A stretch of DNA of 64,000 nt, from contig NW_026869996.1 of assembly GCF_020882245.1 (NCBI RefSeq), positions 12,500,691 to 12,564,690 of the forward strand, written 5' to 3'. The notes beneath the pieces were generated by a model. The model was not told where the DNA came from, did no database searches, and saw nothing but the letters and a program-made list of their open reading frames with translations. Position 1 is the stretch's first letter; the number at the start of each line of letters is the position of its first letter. This document shows, piece after piece, positions 18,686 through 28,325 of the stretch. Origin of the DNA: Rhopalosiphum padi (taxonomy: Eukaryota; Arthropoda; Insecta; Hemiptera; Aphididae). A program made the position numbers and the translations under genes.

Positions 18686-18795
18686 TACTTCAACGAGTCT
18701 ACAGCGAGTCCATGTTTTTATACAAATAGTTTTCTATTTTTTTATTAAATTAAAATACTTTTCTAAGTACTTCTAAGTACTTCTCATTCTAAATA

Positions 18796-19693
18796 ATGTC
18801 GGTCAATTCATTTAGGAGTGATGATGAAGAATCCTTTGCTGTAAGCGATGTAAGTATAAAAAAAAAAAAATATGTCTATATATTTATATAGATATATTAT
18901 TTTATATTTAAATAGAATCAAATATTAAGCCATAGTTGGTAAAGATAAATATAACGTTACTATTACTTTTTTAAATGTTGAAATTATTAAACATTTAATT
19001 AAAACTGTGTATAAACTAAAAAACATTAACTAATCGCTTAAATATTGTTATAGGTGGATATGATAGAAGAGCAAGATAGAAAAACTGGAACAAAACCGGG
19101 TGGTCAAAAGAGGGTATGTGAGAAAAAAAATAATGGAAAAAAATCGAAAAAAGTGAGTGATTTTACATAACCCATCAGGTGAACAAAATTATAATTAAAT
19201 TATTTTTTTTAAAAGAATGTTTCTTATCGAGATAAAATTGGGAAAATGATGAAAGATCACAAAATTGCACTCGAAGTCAGAAATTCAATGAGCATTCGGC
19301 AAGACGATGGGATTTTAATTGTAAAGGCACCTGCTGACGAAAAATCGACTGACTATTGGACGTTGTCGCATTATAAAACAAAAAACATTGAGCATGTTGA
19401 TTCTAAGGACAGGTGATATATAATATTATTTTACTATCGCGCTTCGAATATAACTAAATAACTATAGTATACATTAATACTATAGTTATTTATTTTTAAA
19501 GTAAGATATTATTATAAAAAATAATTTTTGTATGAATATTTTTTATAGATGGAAACATGCTGAGTGTTCGATGAAACTTTCAATAACCGATCAGGCAAAG
19601 GACCAAGCCATATCGAGTGAACTAAATGAATTGGTTCAAACACTTTTCGACCGATTTATGAAGGATTCAAAGAAAAAAATTACACGTATTTGA
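18796..19693 (+). CDS. Four-exon gene, 164 codons, unknown nuclear-type protein
   Basis: Exons: 18796-18849, 19054-19152, 19216-19412 and 19549-19693. Donors are GTAAGTATA, GTGAGTGA and GTGATATA; acceptors are TTATAG, TTTTTTTTAAAAG and TTTTATAG, and reading frame is kept throughout. An alternative donor at 19114 (GTATGTGAG) would drop 13 codons. The product starts acidic (SDDEES), then has a basic, nuclear-localisation-like KKNNGKKSKK at the end of exon 2. A mixed alpha/beta core follows (SMSIRQDDGILIVKAP..., with Trp in YWTLSHYKT), then a helical C-terminus ending in KKKITRI. I do not recognise the family. A TATA/Inr promoter and a tandem-repeat block lie upstream and AATAAA lies just downstream. 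By analogy with viral early genes it may be a regulator; this is inference. Confidence 0.72.
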
Positions 19694-19698
19694 TATGT

Positions 19699-19748
19699 AA
19701 TAAACTATGTTTATAATAGTGGTGGAAATCATTTAATAAATAATAAAA
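19699..19748 (+). terminator. Polyadenylation signals of the spliced gene
   Basis: AATAAA occurs at 19699-19704, six bases after the TGA, and again in AAATAATAAAAC around 19737-19748. They are correctly placed for 3' end formation of the four-exon transcript. The following stretch to 19963 is A/T-run DNA with no other feature. Confidence 0.6.
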
Positions 19749-19963
19749 CTTTAATTACAATATATTATGTCTATTTTATTTAAATAAAAAAAAAAATAAT
19801 ACATTCATAGGTTAAAATAAAAAAAAAAAAAATAATATAAAAATTATTATTAATAGTTAATATATAACTATATAAGCAGTATTAATAAATAATGATATAT
19901 TTTTTTCGATAGCGAAATATTTTGAAAAAGTCATAATTCATAAATATATATATATTTTTTTTA

Positions 19964-20584
19964 TTACAATATTATTAAATCCTGCAAAATCATGTTTGAT
20001 AAAGAATTAAAATGAAATTGTAATAGCTCGTACATGAATGAAATATCATCACTTTGTATATTGCTATAGCTGAAATCATAATTTTGAATATATTGGTTTG
20101 TAAACTCGTTTCGTTGACAAGACAATGGTAACCCGTTTACGTCAGCCTTGATTAACGCGTAAGCTGTATCGAATGTTTTTTGGTATGATTCCAACTTTTT
20201 CTGTTTTTCAACTATATACAAGTCTATACAATGTTGTAATTGTTTTAAACGATGAAGATCAACATGAGATAATGTTATGTAATTATCATTAGAATATAAA
20301 ACAATAGTTGATTGGTTTACGTTAACAGAGTAGAAAAAGTTGTCTGAAATTCTAACACGTTTACATCGAGTATGTAAATTATTAATAATTGTATTAAAAT
20401 TGTTTTCACACATTAATGTGCACCACTGTTCTAGATCAAGCGTTACAACTTTTTTAGTTAATTTACATTCTAATAATATAATAATTGAAATCTGTTTATT
20501 AACTAGAAGTCCAACCGTCACACTTTTCTTGCTAAAAGGACGGATATCGAACACTGATTTTGATACAACGAGTGATGGATTCAT
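19964..20584 (-). CDS. Unknown protein, 206 residues; possible PC4-like fold
   Basis: The product is an intact ORF with strand-rich N-terminal two thirds and a helical C-terminus. Two segments have the same layout, beta strands followed by a helix with a T/S-L-(acidic)-x-W/L pattern: VVTLDLEQWCTLM at about residues 46-58 and YITLSHVDLHRLKQL at about 101-115. This is reminiscent of the PC4/p15 single-stranded-DNA-binding coactivator fold, with an FDIRPF segment near the start. I hold this loosely; no catalytic motif is visible. It converges on the spliced gene and lies leftward of the BIR gene on the same strand, in the Polinton cargo region. Confidence 0.7.
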   Translation of the reverse strand: MNPSLVVSKSVFDIRPFSKKSVTVGLLVNKQISIIILLECKLTKKVVTLDLEQWCTLMCENNFNTIINNLHTRCKRVRISDNFFYSVNVNQSTIVLYSNDNYITLSHVDLHRLKQLQHCIDLYIVEKQKKLESYQKTFDTAYALIKADVNGLPLSCQRNEFTNQYIQNYDFSYSNIQSDDISFMYELLQFHFNSLSNMILQDLIIL

Positions 20585-20803
20585 ATTATATGTTGATGAG
20601 TTCTACCAATGGTGAACACTTTTTGAACAACAATAATTTTCTAAAATATTAAAAAAAAAAAATGTAGTAAAGAGCTATTGTTTTTAAGTATGAATATGAT
20701 CAGTAGGAAGCTTAGCTTAAACTAGTAATTTTTATTTACTTCTACATATTATATACTAAACCTATGGGGGGGGGGTCTAGACATTTAAAAAAAAAAAAAA
20801 AAA

Positions 20804-20945
20804 TGTGAACATGTGGCCAAGTCAGATAACGAGTAAAGGGCTATTATACTTACCTACTTACCTAACCATAGAACCTGAAATTTTATAAACATTAACATAT
20901 TTAATTTAAACTAGACGCGTTATCCCACTAGGCCACATGTTCACG
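20804..20945. repeat. Inverted repeat with tRNA A-box-like arms
   Basis: GTGAACATGTGGCC at 20805-20818 is matched by its exact reverse complement at about 20931-20944, with partial pairing continuing into GATAACGAG/GATAACGCG. The minus-strand arm reads ATGTGGCCTAGTGGGATAAC, close to a tRNA internal A box. No acceptable B box or tRNA fold follows in either direction, so it is not a working tRNA. It may be a relic of tRNA-derived SINEs or a hairpin element between the two cargo genes. The rest of 20585-21047 holds a G run at about 20766, an A run, and nothing else. Confidence 0.6.
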
Positions 20946-21047
20946 AGGTATTATATCATGTATTAACACAATTAAATTATTTATTATAATAATAAATATT
21001 TATTTACCATAGCATAAAAAAGTTAGAAGTTAGAATCATACAATTTG

Positions 21048-21452
21048 TCAGAAAACAGTATCATATGACCTAGATTCACAATTACATTCACAAATGTTGT
21101 TAATATTACCGTATTTTTTTATCACATTTTCAATAAACTGATTTCCTTTTGATAATAGAACATATATACATTTCGGATTCCATCTTGAGTGTTCGATCCA
21201 TGGATTATCATCTTTTTCCCAATTATGTAAGATAAGTCCACAGCAAAAACATTCAACGATATCTTTTTTTCCTGAATATATAAAACCGCATTCAGCTAAT
21301 GAGTATTTATCTTGAGATGAAGTTAGTGGAAATAAATTGAATGTTTTCAATCTTGATGAAAATGTAGTATATTGTGGATGTGCAGGATATACATTGTTTC
21401 GTACTAAAGTAACAAGTGAGCAAAAATTGTTGCTAAATTTTCGAAAATTCAT
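21048..21452 (-). CDS. BIR-domain protein (IAP-like), no RING finger
   Basis: This 134-residue protein has one baculovirus IAP repeat at about residues 33-99. Visible features are Arg34, the TF-x-x-FP pattern, LAECGFIYSG, and the zinc site Cys68-x2-Cys71-x16-His88-x6-Cys95 with the WEKDDNPWIEHSRW core. BIR domains bind caspases or their antagonists and often block apoptosis. No C-terminal RING is present; the tail is short with three close Cys (CECNCES). It lies 160 bp inside the right TIR, the outermost gene of the element. A host origin followed by capture, or exchange with other insect viruses, is likely. Whether it inhibits cell death is inferred from the family. Confidence 0.9.
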   Translation of the reverse strand: MNFRKFSNNFCSLVTLVRNNVYPAHPQYTTFSSRLKTFNLFPLTSSQDKYSLAECGFIYSGKKDIVECFCCGLILHNWEKDDNPWIEHSRWNPKCIYVLLSKGNQFIENVIKKYGNINNICECNCESRSYDTVF

Positions 21453-21611
21453 TTTTTAAAACTGAAAATATTCACTTACAAAAAAAATGTTTTAACAGAA
21501 AATAACAGAACTTGATCAAACGAAGGTTTATTACTAACTGAACTAAAGTGGATTAAATAAACAATTTATAACATTTTTTTAAAAGATACAGTGTAACCAA
21601 TATGTATGATA

Positions 21612-22062
21612 TACAGGGAAAAAAAATGGCTTGAGGCGGATAGTCCCGCTTGATTTTTTAAAATCTCCCTGCCTAAAAGTGCTCAGAACATACATTATGG
21701 TTTTTGAAAAAACAGTGTTTTTTCGTGTTACAGGGAAAAAAAAAATGGCTTGAGGCGGATAGTCCCGCTTGATTTTTTAAAATCTCCCTGCCCAAAAGTG
21801 CTCAGAACATACATTATGGTTTTTGAAAAAACAGTGTTTTTCGTGTTACAGGGAAAAAAAAAATGGCTTGAGGCGGATAGTCCCCCTTAAACTTTTAAAA
21901 TCTCCCTGCCCAAAAGTGCTCAGAACATACATTATGGTTTTTGAAAAAACAGTGTTTTTCGTGTTACAGGGAAAAAAAAAATGGCTTGAGGGGGAAAGTC
22001 CCCCTTAAACTTTTAAAATCTCCCTGCCCAAAAGTGCTCAGAACATACAAATACATACTACT
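21612..22062 (-). repeat. Right terminal inverted repeat of the Polinton
   Basis: These 451 bp are near-identical to the reverse complement of 4498-4950. Read from the outside inward, the repeat carries the same four ~118-bp units in the same variant order as the left TIR, including the TTTTAGGCAG variant in the innermost unit. The only clear differences are A-run lengths. The short ORFs seen across these units are by-products of the repeat. Confidence 0.93.
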
Positions 22063-22068
22063 ATTCTT
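22063..22068. repeat. Right target site duplication of the Polinton
   Basis: The sequence ATTCTT directly follows the last base of the right TIR and is identical to 4492-4497. Confidence 0.93.
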
Positions 22069-24361
22069 CATAAGAAGTTATATAGCAAGTATATTATTAT
22101 ATTTTTATACATATAATGGCATTTTCAAATGCATTGTTTTTCCTGTAAAAATGAATTTAACCTACTTCTGTACTAATGCAATAGTAAAATTAATTATTTA
22201 TTCACAATGCCATCAAATCTACTTAGTAATAATATAGGCTGATAGAACATCTTTGTTCATAATTGTTTTTCTGATATAATGATTTTATTTCATTGAATTT
22301 AAATGTCAGTACACCCATTATTAACCTATTGTACAGCAAAGCAACACCCACTTACTCAATTTTTTATAGTTAAGATTAAAAATTGAAAGCAAAACAAAGA
22401 TTCTCATAAATAGTTCTTACTGCAACCAAAAGATCTGAAAATGCTTATATACAGTTTTTGTATAAACATTATAAGATTAATTTTAATAAGAAGAACATCA
22501 CTTTTTAATTTTTAAGTAGTATTTAAAAAAAAATGTAATGGGTACGTTAGTTTATTAACTCTATAATTTATTTTAAAATCATTATTTTTGAAAAAATAAA
22601 GTATAATTTTTTACTAGTAGTTACTCACTTAATAATAATATAATTAAATAACAGTAAATTTTATAAATAAAATAATTCAATAACAATAAACTTAATAAAT
22701 TACATAATTTAATAATAAAAGGAATATTATAATTTATAACATTGAACAATAACAGACCTCCTACAATAATAAGTACAATTAATTCCCCAGTTGAATAATT
22801 TTTTGTAAGTGGACAAGTAGAAAATTAAATTTAAATGAATTACAATATTCACAGTATTTACAACATAGGTACTAAGGGATAAGGTCCAATTTGTTGTGGA
22901 ACATAGTCATGATTTTGGAGAACAGTCCTCTTCAAAAACATCAACAGATCATCATTTCTGTTTAGTTACTGTACAGATTCTCTGATAATCCTTGTAGTAT
23001 TTTTCTTTCAGATCTGGAAGTATAATTTCTAATTTAAAAAAGTAAATTTACATTATTCAACCATAAACATAACAAATCATGTTTATTCAGAAAATAAAAA
23101 TTATACAATTTCCGTGAGGTTATTTGTGTACTGTTGTAATTCTAAAAGAACTGATTTTCAACAATAGTCAATCTTTGAAAGACTGTCTTTCTGTTTATTA
23201 TATAAATTAATCATTATTAAATAATTGGTATAATATTGTCAACAATAACAATAATTAAAAACAATTTGTTTTCATACACACCATTACAAAGCAAAAATAT
23301 CCACTACACGATTTCTATTTATAATGATACATTTACATATAACTTAGTATTTGAAGTAATAAAAATTTCTCAAAATTAAAACTAATTTTTTTCATCAGTG
23401 ATTCAATACTAATAAGGGAATAGTTCAAATTTTACAACACCAGGTTAAGCTTTGAAGGCAATATGATAAATACGCACAGCAAATAAAAAACAATTTATAT
23501 ACTAGACTAAATACAAATATTGATGGAACTTACTAATTTTGTTATGAATTGTTGTTACACTGTTAATTATGTTAAACATGTACCTATCAACAAAACATAA
23601 AACACATAAGATAATAATATAATAATAACATTTATAGGACAGTGTAACATAGAGACCACAGTGCAACTAAAACGATTAACAAAGAAAAAAAAGGAAAATA
23701 ATTTTAAAATAACATGTAATGATCTTATTGATAAATATAAAATATATGTAATTTGTAACTTATTATGAGTTGTAAAGTATTTACTATTTATGTATTATAT
23801 ATTTATATTGAAATAATAAGGAAATTATTTACTTTATGAGTGTAATAATATATAAGTTGTTAATGTACAACATACAAATAAGTAATAATGTGTGAAATTC
23901 TATAACAAACATTTGTTATTTAGGTCTATAGTTGCGCCAATGGCTTAAAAATAAAGGTAGTACTTACTAGTTGGATATTAATTAATTAATAAACATTCAA
24001 ATATATTACAAACAATTGATTTAGGCACTTATTATACACAAGTTTTACTTATGTTAAATGTTGAACCAAACTTCCAGCCAGGGGCAGCAAACGTAAAACA
24101 AGTAATCGTTATTCGTTGCCCGTTAAAGTCGTTAAAATGTTGAATAACAGTAATTTATTAATTTCGACCGACAGAATACGACGGATAAATAATGTAATAT
24201 GTATCTGGTTCTAGGGACCATTCTGAGAAATTTATATACTCAAAAATCATAGTAGAATTATTTACAATGTTGAATAGTTGGTATTAACTATTAATTTGAA
24301 TTTTTGCGATTTGAGGTTAGTGTTCGAACTTTTAATTTATGTTATCACCTATAATTTCTTA
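22069..24361. other. AT-rich intergenic DNA, no gene seen
   Basis: Host DNA between the Polinton and the satellite array. It is AT-rich with stops in every frame. I see no tRNA, transposon end or convincing exon. A less AT-rich patch near 24065-24115 has no recognisable content. Confidence 0.6.
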
Positions 24362-24462
24362 TCACGGGTACCAACTCTTATCACGGGGTCCAACTGGCCC
24401 CATCATCGACAAAACAATCTAGTAGATATGCAAGGTTTATACTAGTAGTATCTATAAACCTT
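24362..24462. repeat. Junction motifs at the left edge of the satellite array
   Basis: A short direct repeat of CTTATCACGGG-CCAACT occurs twice at about 24359-24397. It is followed by a perfect 10-bp inverted repeat, AAGGTTTATA at 24432-24441 and TATAAACCTT at 24453-24462, with an 11-bp loop containing ACTAGTAGTA. The first satellite unit starts exactly at the end of this hairpin. The array-type sequence CTAGTAGATATG also occurs just before it at about 24419. Confidence 0.65.
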
Positions 24463-25012
24463 GGTAGATATGTACGATCTTTTTTGACTTATCAAAATTA
24501 TTATATCTTATCATCTGTTATAAATTTATATTTCATATCTATTTCCAGTTTTACATTCCTATTAGTACTTAAGTTTCAACTGCAAAGTGGTTTCACAAAT
24601 GTTGTAATAAGAATGAAGTTTGTGTGTTAGTTTTTGTTTGATTATTTCCATTTCTGAATTGCTCAGTGTTTTACCGTTCTAGTTGTAATATAAAGATTTT
24701 CGTTTCAATTATGGCATGTATTAGTGACATTTTTTCCTCCAACCATTATACATATTTAACCGACAACATTTTTTCAGATGGTAGTACGGCAGATCACTTG
24801 ATGCATGCTGAGACGTGAATTCACATTCCTACCACTTGGCAAGGTATCAACATCCTACACTGAACAATGGACTAGAAGATTCTAATAATAATAATGGTTT
24901 TATGCAATGTACGAGTAATGAATATAGAATGTAATTGATAGTCAATTAATAGTAGTATAACATAAAATTAGTGTCAAAAAACCATGATCATTATATTAAG
25001 AAAATAATTATT

Positions 25013-25852
25013 ATTTACCATTATTAACATTCATGTATTTCATTGAAGCTGATACATCATAAACACTATAAAACATGGTATTACATAATAATTTATACAA
25101 ATATTACAAATTCATATTTTTAACTTCTTATAAAACACTCAATTCTCATGTTAGTGTCTTCAAACCTTGACTACTAGATTGTGAAAATGTTTCTTATTTA
25201 CCATTATTAACATTCATATATTTCATTTATGCTGTTAATTCATAAACACTATAAAACATGGTTTTACATAATAATTTTTACAAATATTACAAATTCATAT
25301 TTTTAACTTCTTATAAAACACTCAATTCTCATGTTAGTCTCTTCAAACCTTGACTACTAGATTGTGAAAATGATTCTTATTTACCATTATTAACATTCAT
25401 ATATTTCATTTATGCTGTTAATTCATAAACACTATAAAACATGGTTTTACATAATAATTTTTACAAATATTACAAATTCATATTTTTAACTTCTTATAAA
25501 ACACTCAATTCTCATGTTAGTCTCTTCAAACCTTGACTACTAGATTGTGAAAATGATTCTAATTTACCATTATTAACATTCATATATTTCATTTATGCTG
25601 TTAATTCATAAACACTATAAAACATGGTTTTACATAATAATTTATACAAATATTACAAATTCATATTTTTAACTTCTTATAAAACACTCAATTCTCATGT
25701 TAGTCTCTTCAAACCTTGACTACTAGATTGTTAAAATGTTTCTTATTTACCATTATTAACATTCATATATTTCAATGAAGCTGATACATCATAAACACTA
25801 TAAAACATGGTTTTACATAATAATTTATACAAATATTAAAAATTCATATTTT
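25013..25852. repeat. 183-bp subrepeat array inside unit 1 (reference example)
   Basis: Copies start at 25013, 25196, 25379 and 25562, exactly 183 bp apart, with a truncated copy from 25745 that passes into ATTTTTTGCATATT. Each begins ATTTACCATTATTAACATTC and ends with CTTGACTACTAGATTGTGAA. Every unit of the large array has the same kind of sub-array at the same place, with 0 to 9 full copies. Confidence 0.93.
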
Positions 25853-26846
25853 TTGCATATTAAAAATCAACAAGTTTAATTTATTGTACAAGTATACTTT
25901 GTTATACATTTTTTTTCATTAAAATTCAACACAACACTGATAGACTTCTAATATCTTTTATTACTGATCAATCATCATTATTATAATTTCTCCAACCATT
26001 ATACATATTTATATGAATATTTTTTTTTAGGTGGCAGTATAATAATGGATCACTGAAACATGCTGAGACATTAATTAACATTTTTGGAATATTGGGAAAG
26101 TTTCAACATCCTACATTGAACATGGACTTGAAGATTCTGATAATAATAATGATTTTATGCAATGTACTTGTAAAGAATATAAAATATAATTAATAGTAAA
26201 TTAATAGTAGTGGAACAATTGAAATTTGTTAAAAATATGAATATAGTATTGGTAAACAAATTGAGCTTTTTAATTTTCATTCTTAAAATATGCCTCAGCT
26301 TTATAAATATTTTTATTATTACTACTTTTATTTTATAATTAGGTTTTCCTTAAACCATAATCCAAAGAATTGTAATTTAAATCGTCTAGTTTATTATAGA
26401 TGTTTTACAGTACTTTTATTCGATAATGATTTGATATTGTTATGTTCAAATCAGTATTATTTTTGAGGTATGGTTATGTCATAGTCTATTAAAAAACAAC
26501 AATTTTAAGTTATTGTACAAGTGTATTCTTTATAAACACTTATTTTACATTCAAATCCAACAAAACATTCTAGTAGATATGTACGATCTTTTTTGTCTTA
26601 TCAAAATTATTATATCTTATCATCTGTTATATATTTATCTTTCATATCTATTTCCAGTTTTACATTGGTATTAGTATTTAAGTTTCAACTGCAAAGTGGT
26701 TTCACAAATGTTGTAATAAGAATGAAGTTTGTGTGTTAGTTTTTGTTTGATTATTTCCATTTCTGAATTGCTCAGTGTTTTACCGTTCTAGTTGTAATAT
26801 AAAGATTTTCGTTTCAATTATGGCATTTATTAGTGACATTTTTTCC

Positions 26847-28325
26847 TCCAACCATTATACATATTTAACCGACAACATTTTTTCAGATGGTAGTACGGCA
26901 GATCACTTGATGCATGCTGAGACGTGAATTCACATTCCTACCACTTGGCAAGGTATCAACATCCTACACTGAACAATGGACTAGAAGATTCTAATAATAA
27001 TAATGGTTTTATGCAATGTACGAGTAATGAATATAGAATGTAAATGATAGTCAATTAATAGTAGTATAACATAAAATTAGTGTCAAAAAACCATGATCAT
27101 TATATTAAGAAAATAATTATTATTTACCATTATTAACATTCATGTATTTCATTGAAGCTGATACATCATAAACACTATAAAACATGGTATTACATAATAA
27201 TTTATACAAATATTACAAATTCATATTTTTAACTTCTTATAAAACACTCAAATCTCATGTTAGTGTCTTCAAACCTTGACTACTAGATTGTGAAAATGTT
27301 TCTTATTTACCATTATTAACATTCATATATTTCATTTATGCTGTTAATTCATAAACACTATAAAACATGGAATTACATAATAATTTATACAAATATTACA
27401 AATTCATATTTTTAACTTCTTATAAAGCACTCAATTCTCATGTTAGTGTCTTCAAACCTTGACTACTAGATTGTGAAAATGTTTCTTATTTACCATTATT
27501 AACATTCATATATTTCATTTTTGCTGTTAATTCATAAACACTATAAAACATGGTTTTACATAATAATTTTTACAAATATTACAAATTCATATTTTTAACT
27601 TCTTATAAAACACTCAATTCTCATGTTAGTCTCTTCAAACCTTGACTACTAGATTGTGAAAATGATTCTAATTTACCATTATTAACATTCATATATTTCA
27701 TTTATGCTGTTAATTCATAAACACTATAAAACATGGTTTTACATAATAATTTATACAAATATTACAAATTCATATTTTTAACTTCTTATAAAACACTCAA
27801 TTCTCATGTTAGTCTCTTCAAACCTTGACTACTAGATTGTTAAAATGTTTCTTATTTACCATTATTAACATTCATATATTTCAATGAAGCTGATACATCA
27901 TAAACACTATAAAACATGGTTTTACATAATAATTTATACAAATATTAAAAATTCATATTTTTTGCATATTAAAAATCAACAAGTTTAATTTATTGTACAA
28001 GTATACTTTGTTATACATTTTTTTTCATTAAAATTCAACACAACACTGATAGACTTCTAATATCTTTTATTACTGATCAATCATCATTATTATAATTTCT
28101 CCAACCATTATACATATTTATATGAATATTTTTTTTTAGGTGGCAGTATAATAATGGATCACTGAAACATGCTGAGACATTAATTAACATTTTTGGAATA
28201 TTGGGAAAGTTTCAACATCCTACATTGAACATGGACTTGAAGATTCTGATAATAATAATGATTTTATGCAATGTACTTGTAAAGAATATAAAATATAATT
28301 AATAGTAAATTAATAGTAGTGGAAC
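26847..28325. repeat. Diverged internal duplication within the unit backbone (unit 2 example)
   Basis: About 225 bp from 26847 and about 225 bp from 28100 are homologous. Both start TCCAACCATTATACATATTTA, then have a T-rich run ending in CAG or TAG, CATGCTGAGAC, CAACATCCTACA, GAAGATTCT, AATAATAATAATG, TTTTATGCAATGTAC and TTAATAGTAGT. The upstream flanks also match loosely (TTATTGTACAAGT with a Tn-CATT-AAATTCAACA-like tail). So the present unit arose from an older duplicated sequence into which the 183-bp sub-array is set. Confidence 0.85.

Larger units (their letters stand above)
4498..22062. mobile_element. Complete Polinton/Maverick element (adintovirus-like), 17,565 bp
   Basis: The element begins AGTAGTATG and ends CATACTACT, carries near-identical inverted repeats of about 450 bp and is flanked by a perfect 6-bp target site duplication. 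It encodes the Polinton hallmark set: protein-primed DNA polymerase B, retrovirus-type integrase with a chromodomain, A32-like packaging ATPase, adenain-like protease, double jelly-roll major capsid protein and penton. The core genes are intact except one frameshifted extra penton copy. The near-identity of the TIRs and the exact target duplication suggest a fairly recent insertion. The right third carries cargo genes, including a spliced gene and a BIR protein. Size and gene content fit the usual 15-20 kb class. Confidence 0.96.

Noticed and set aside
20340..20615. 91-codon plus-strand ORF
   Set aside because: It is an antisense shadow of the 206-codon ORF at 19964-20584, which has the better length, strand context and composition.
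20895..20948. tRNA gene on the minus strand
   Set aside because: Only an A-box-like segment is present. There is no B box, T arm or acceptor stem pairing, so I list it only as an inverted repeat.
25013..25852. CRISPR-like array of regularly spaced repeats
   Set aside because: The 183-bp copies are contiguous and similar throughout, with no unique spacers, in a eukaryotic satellite.
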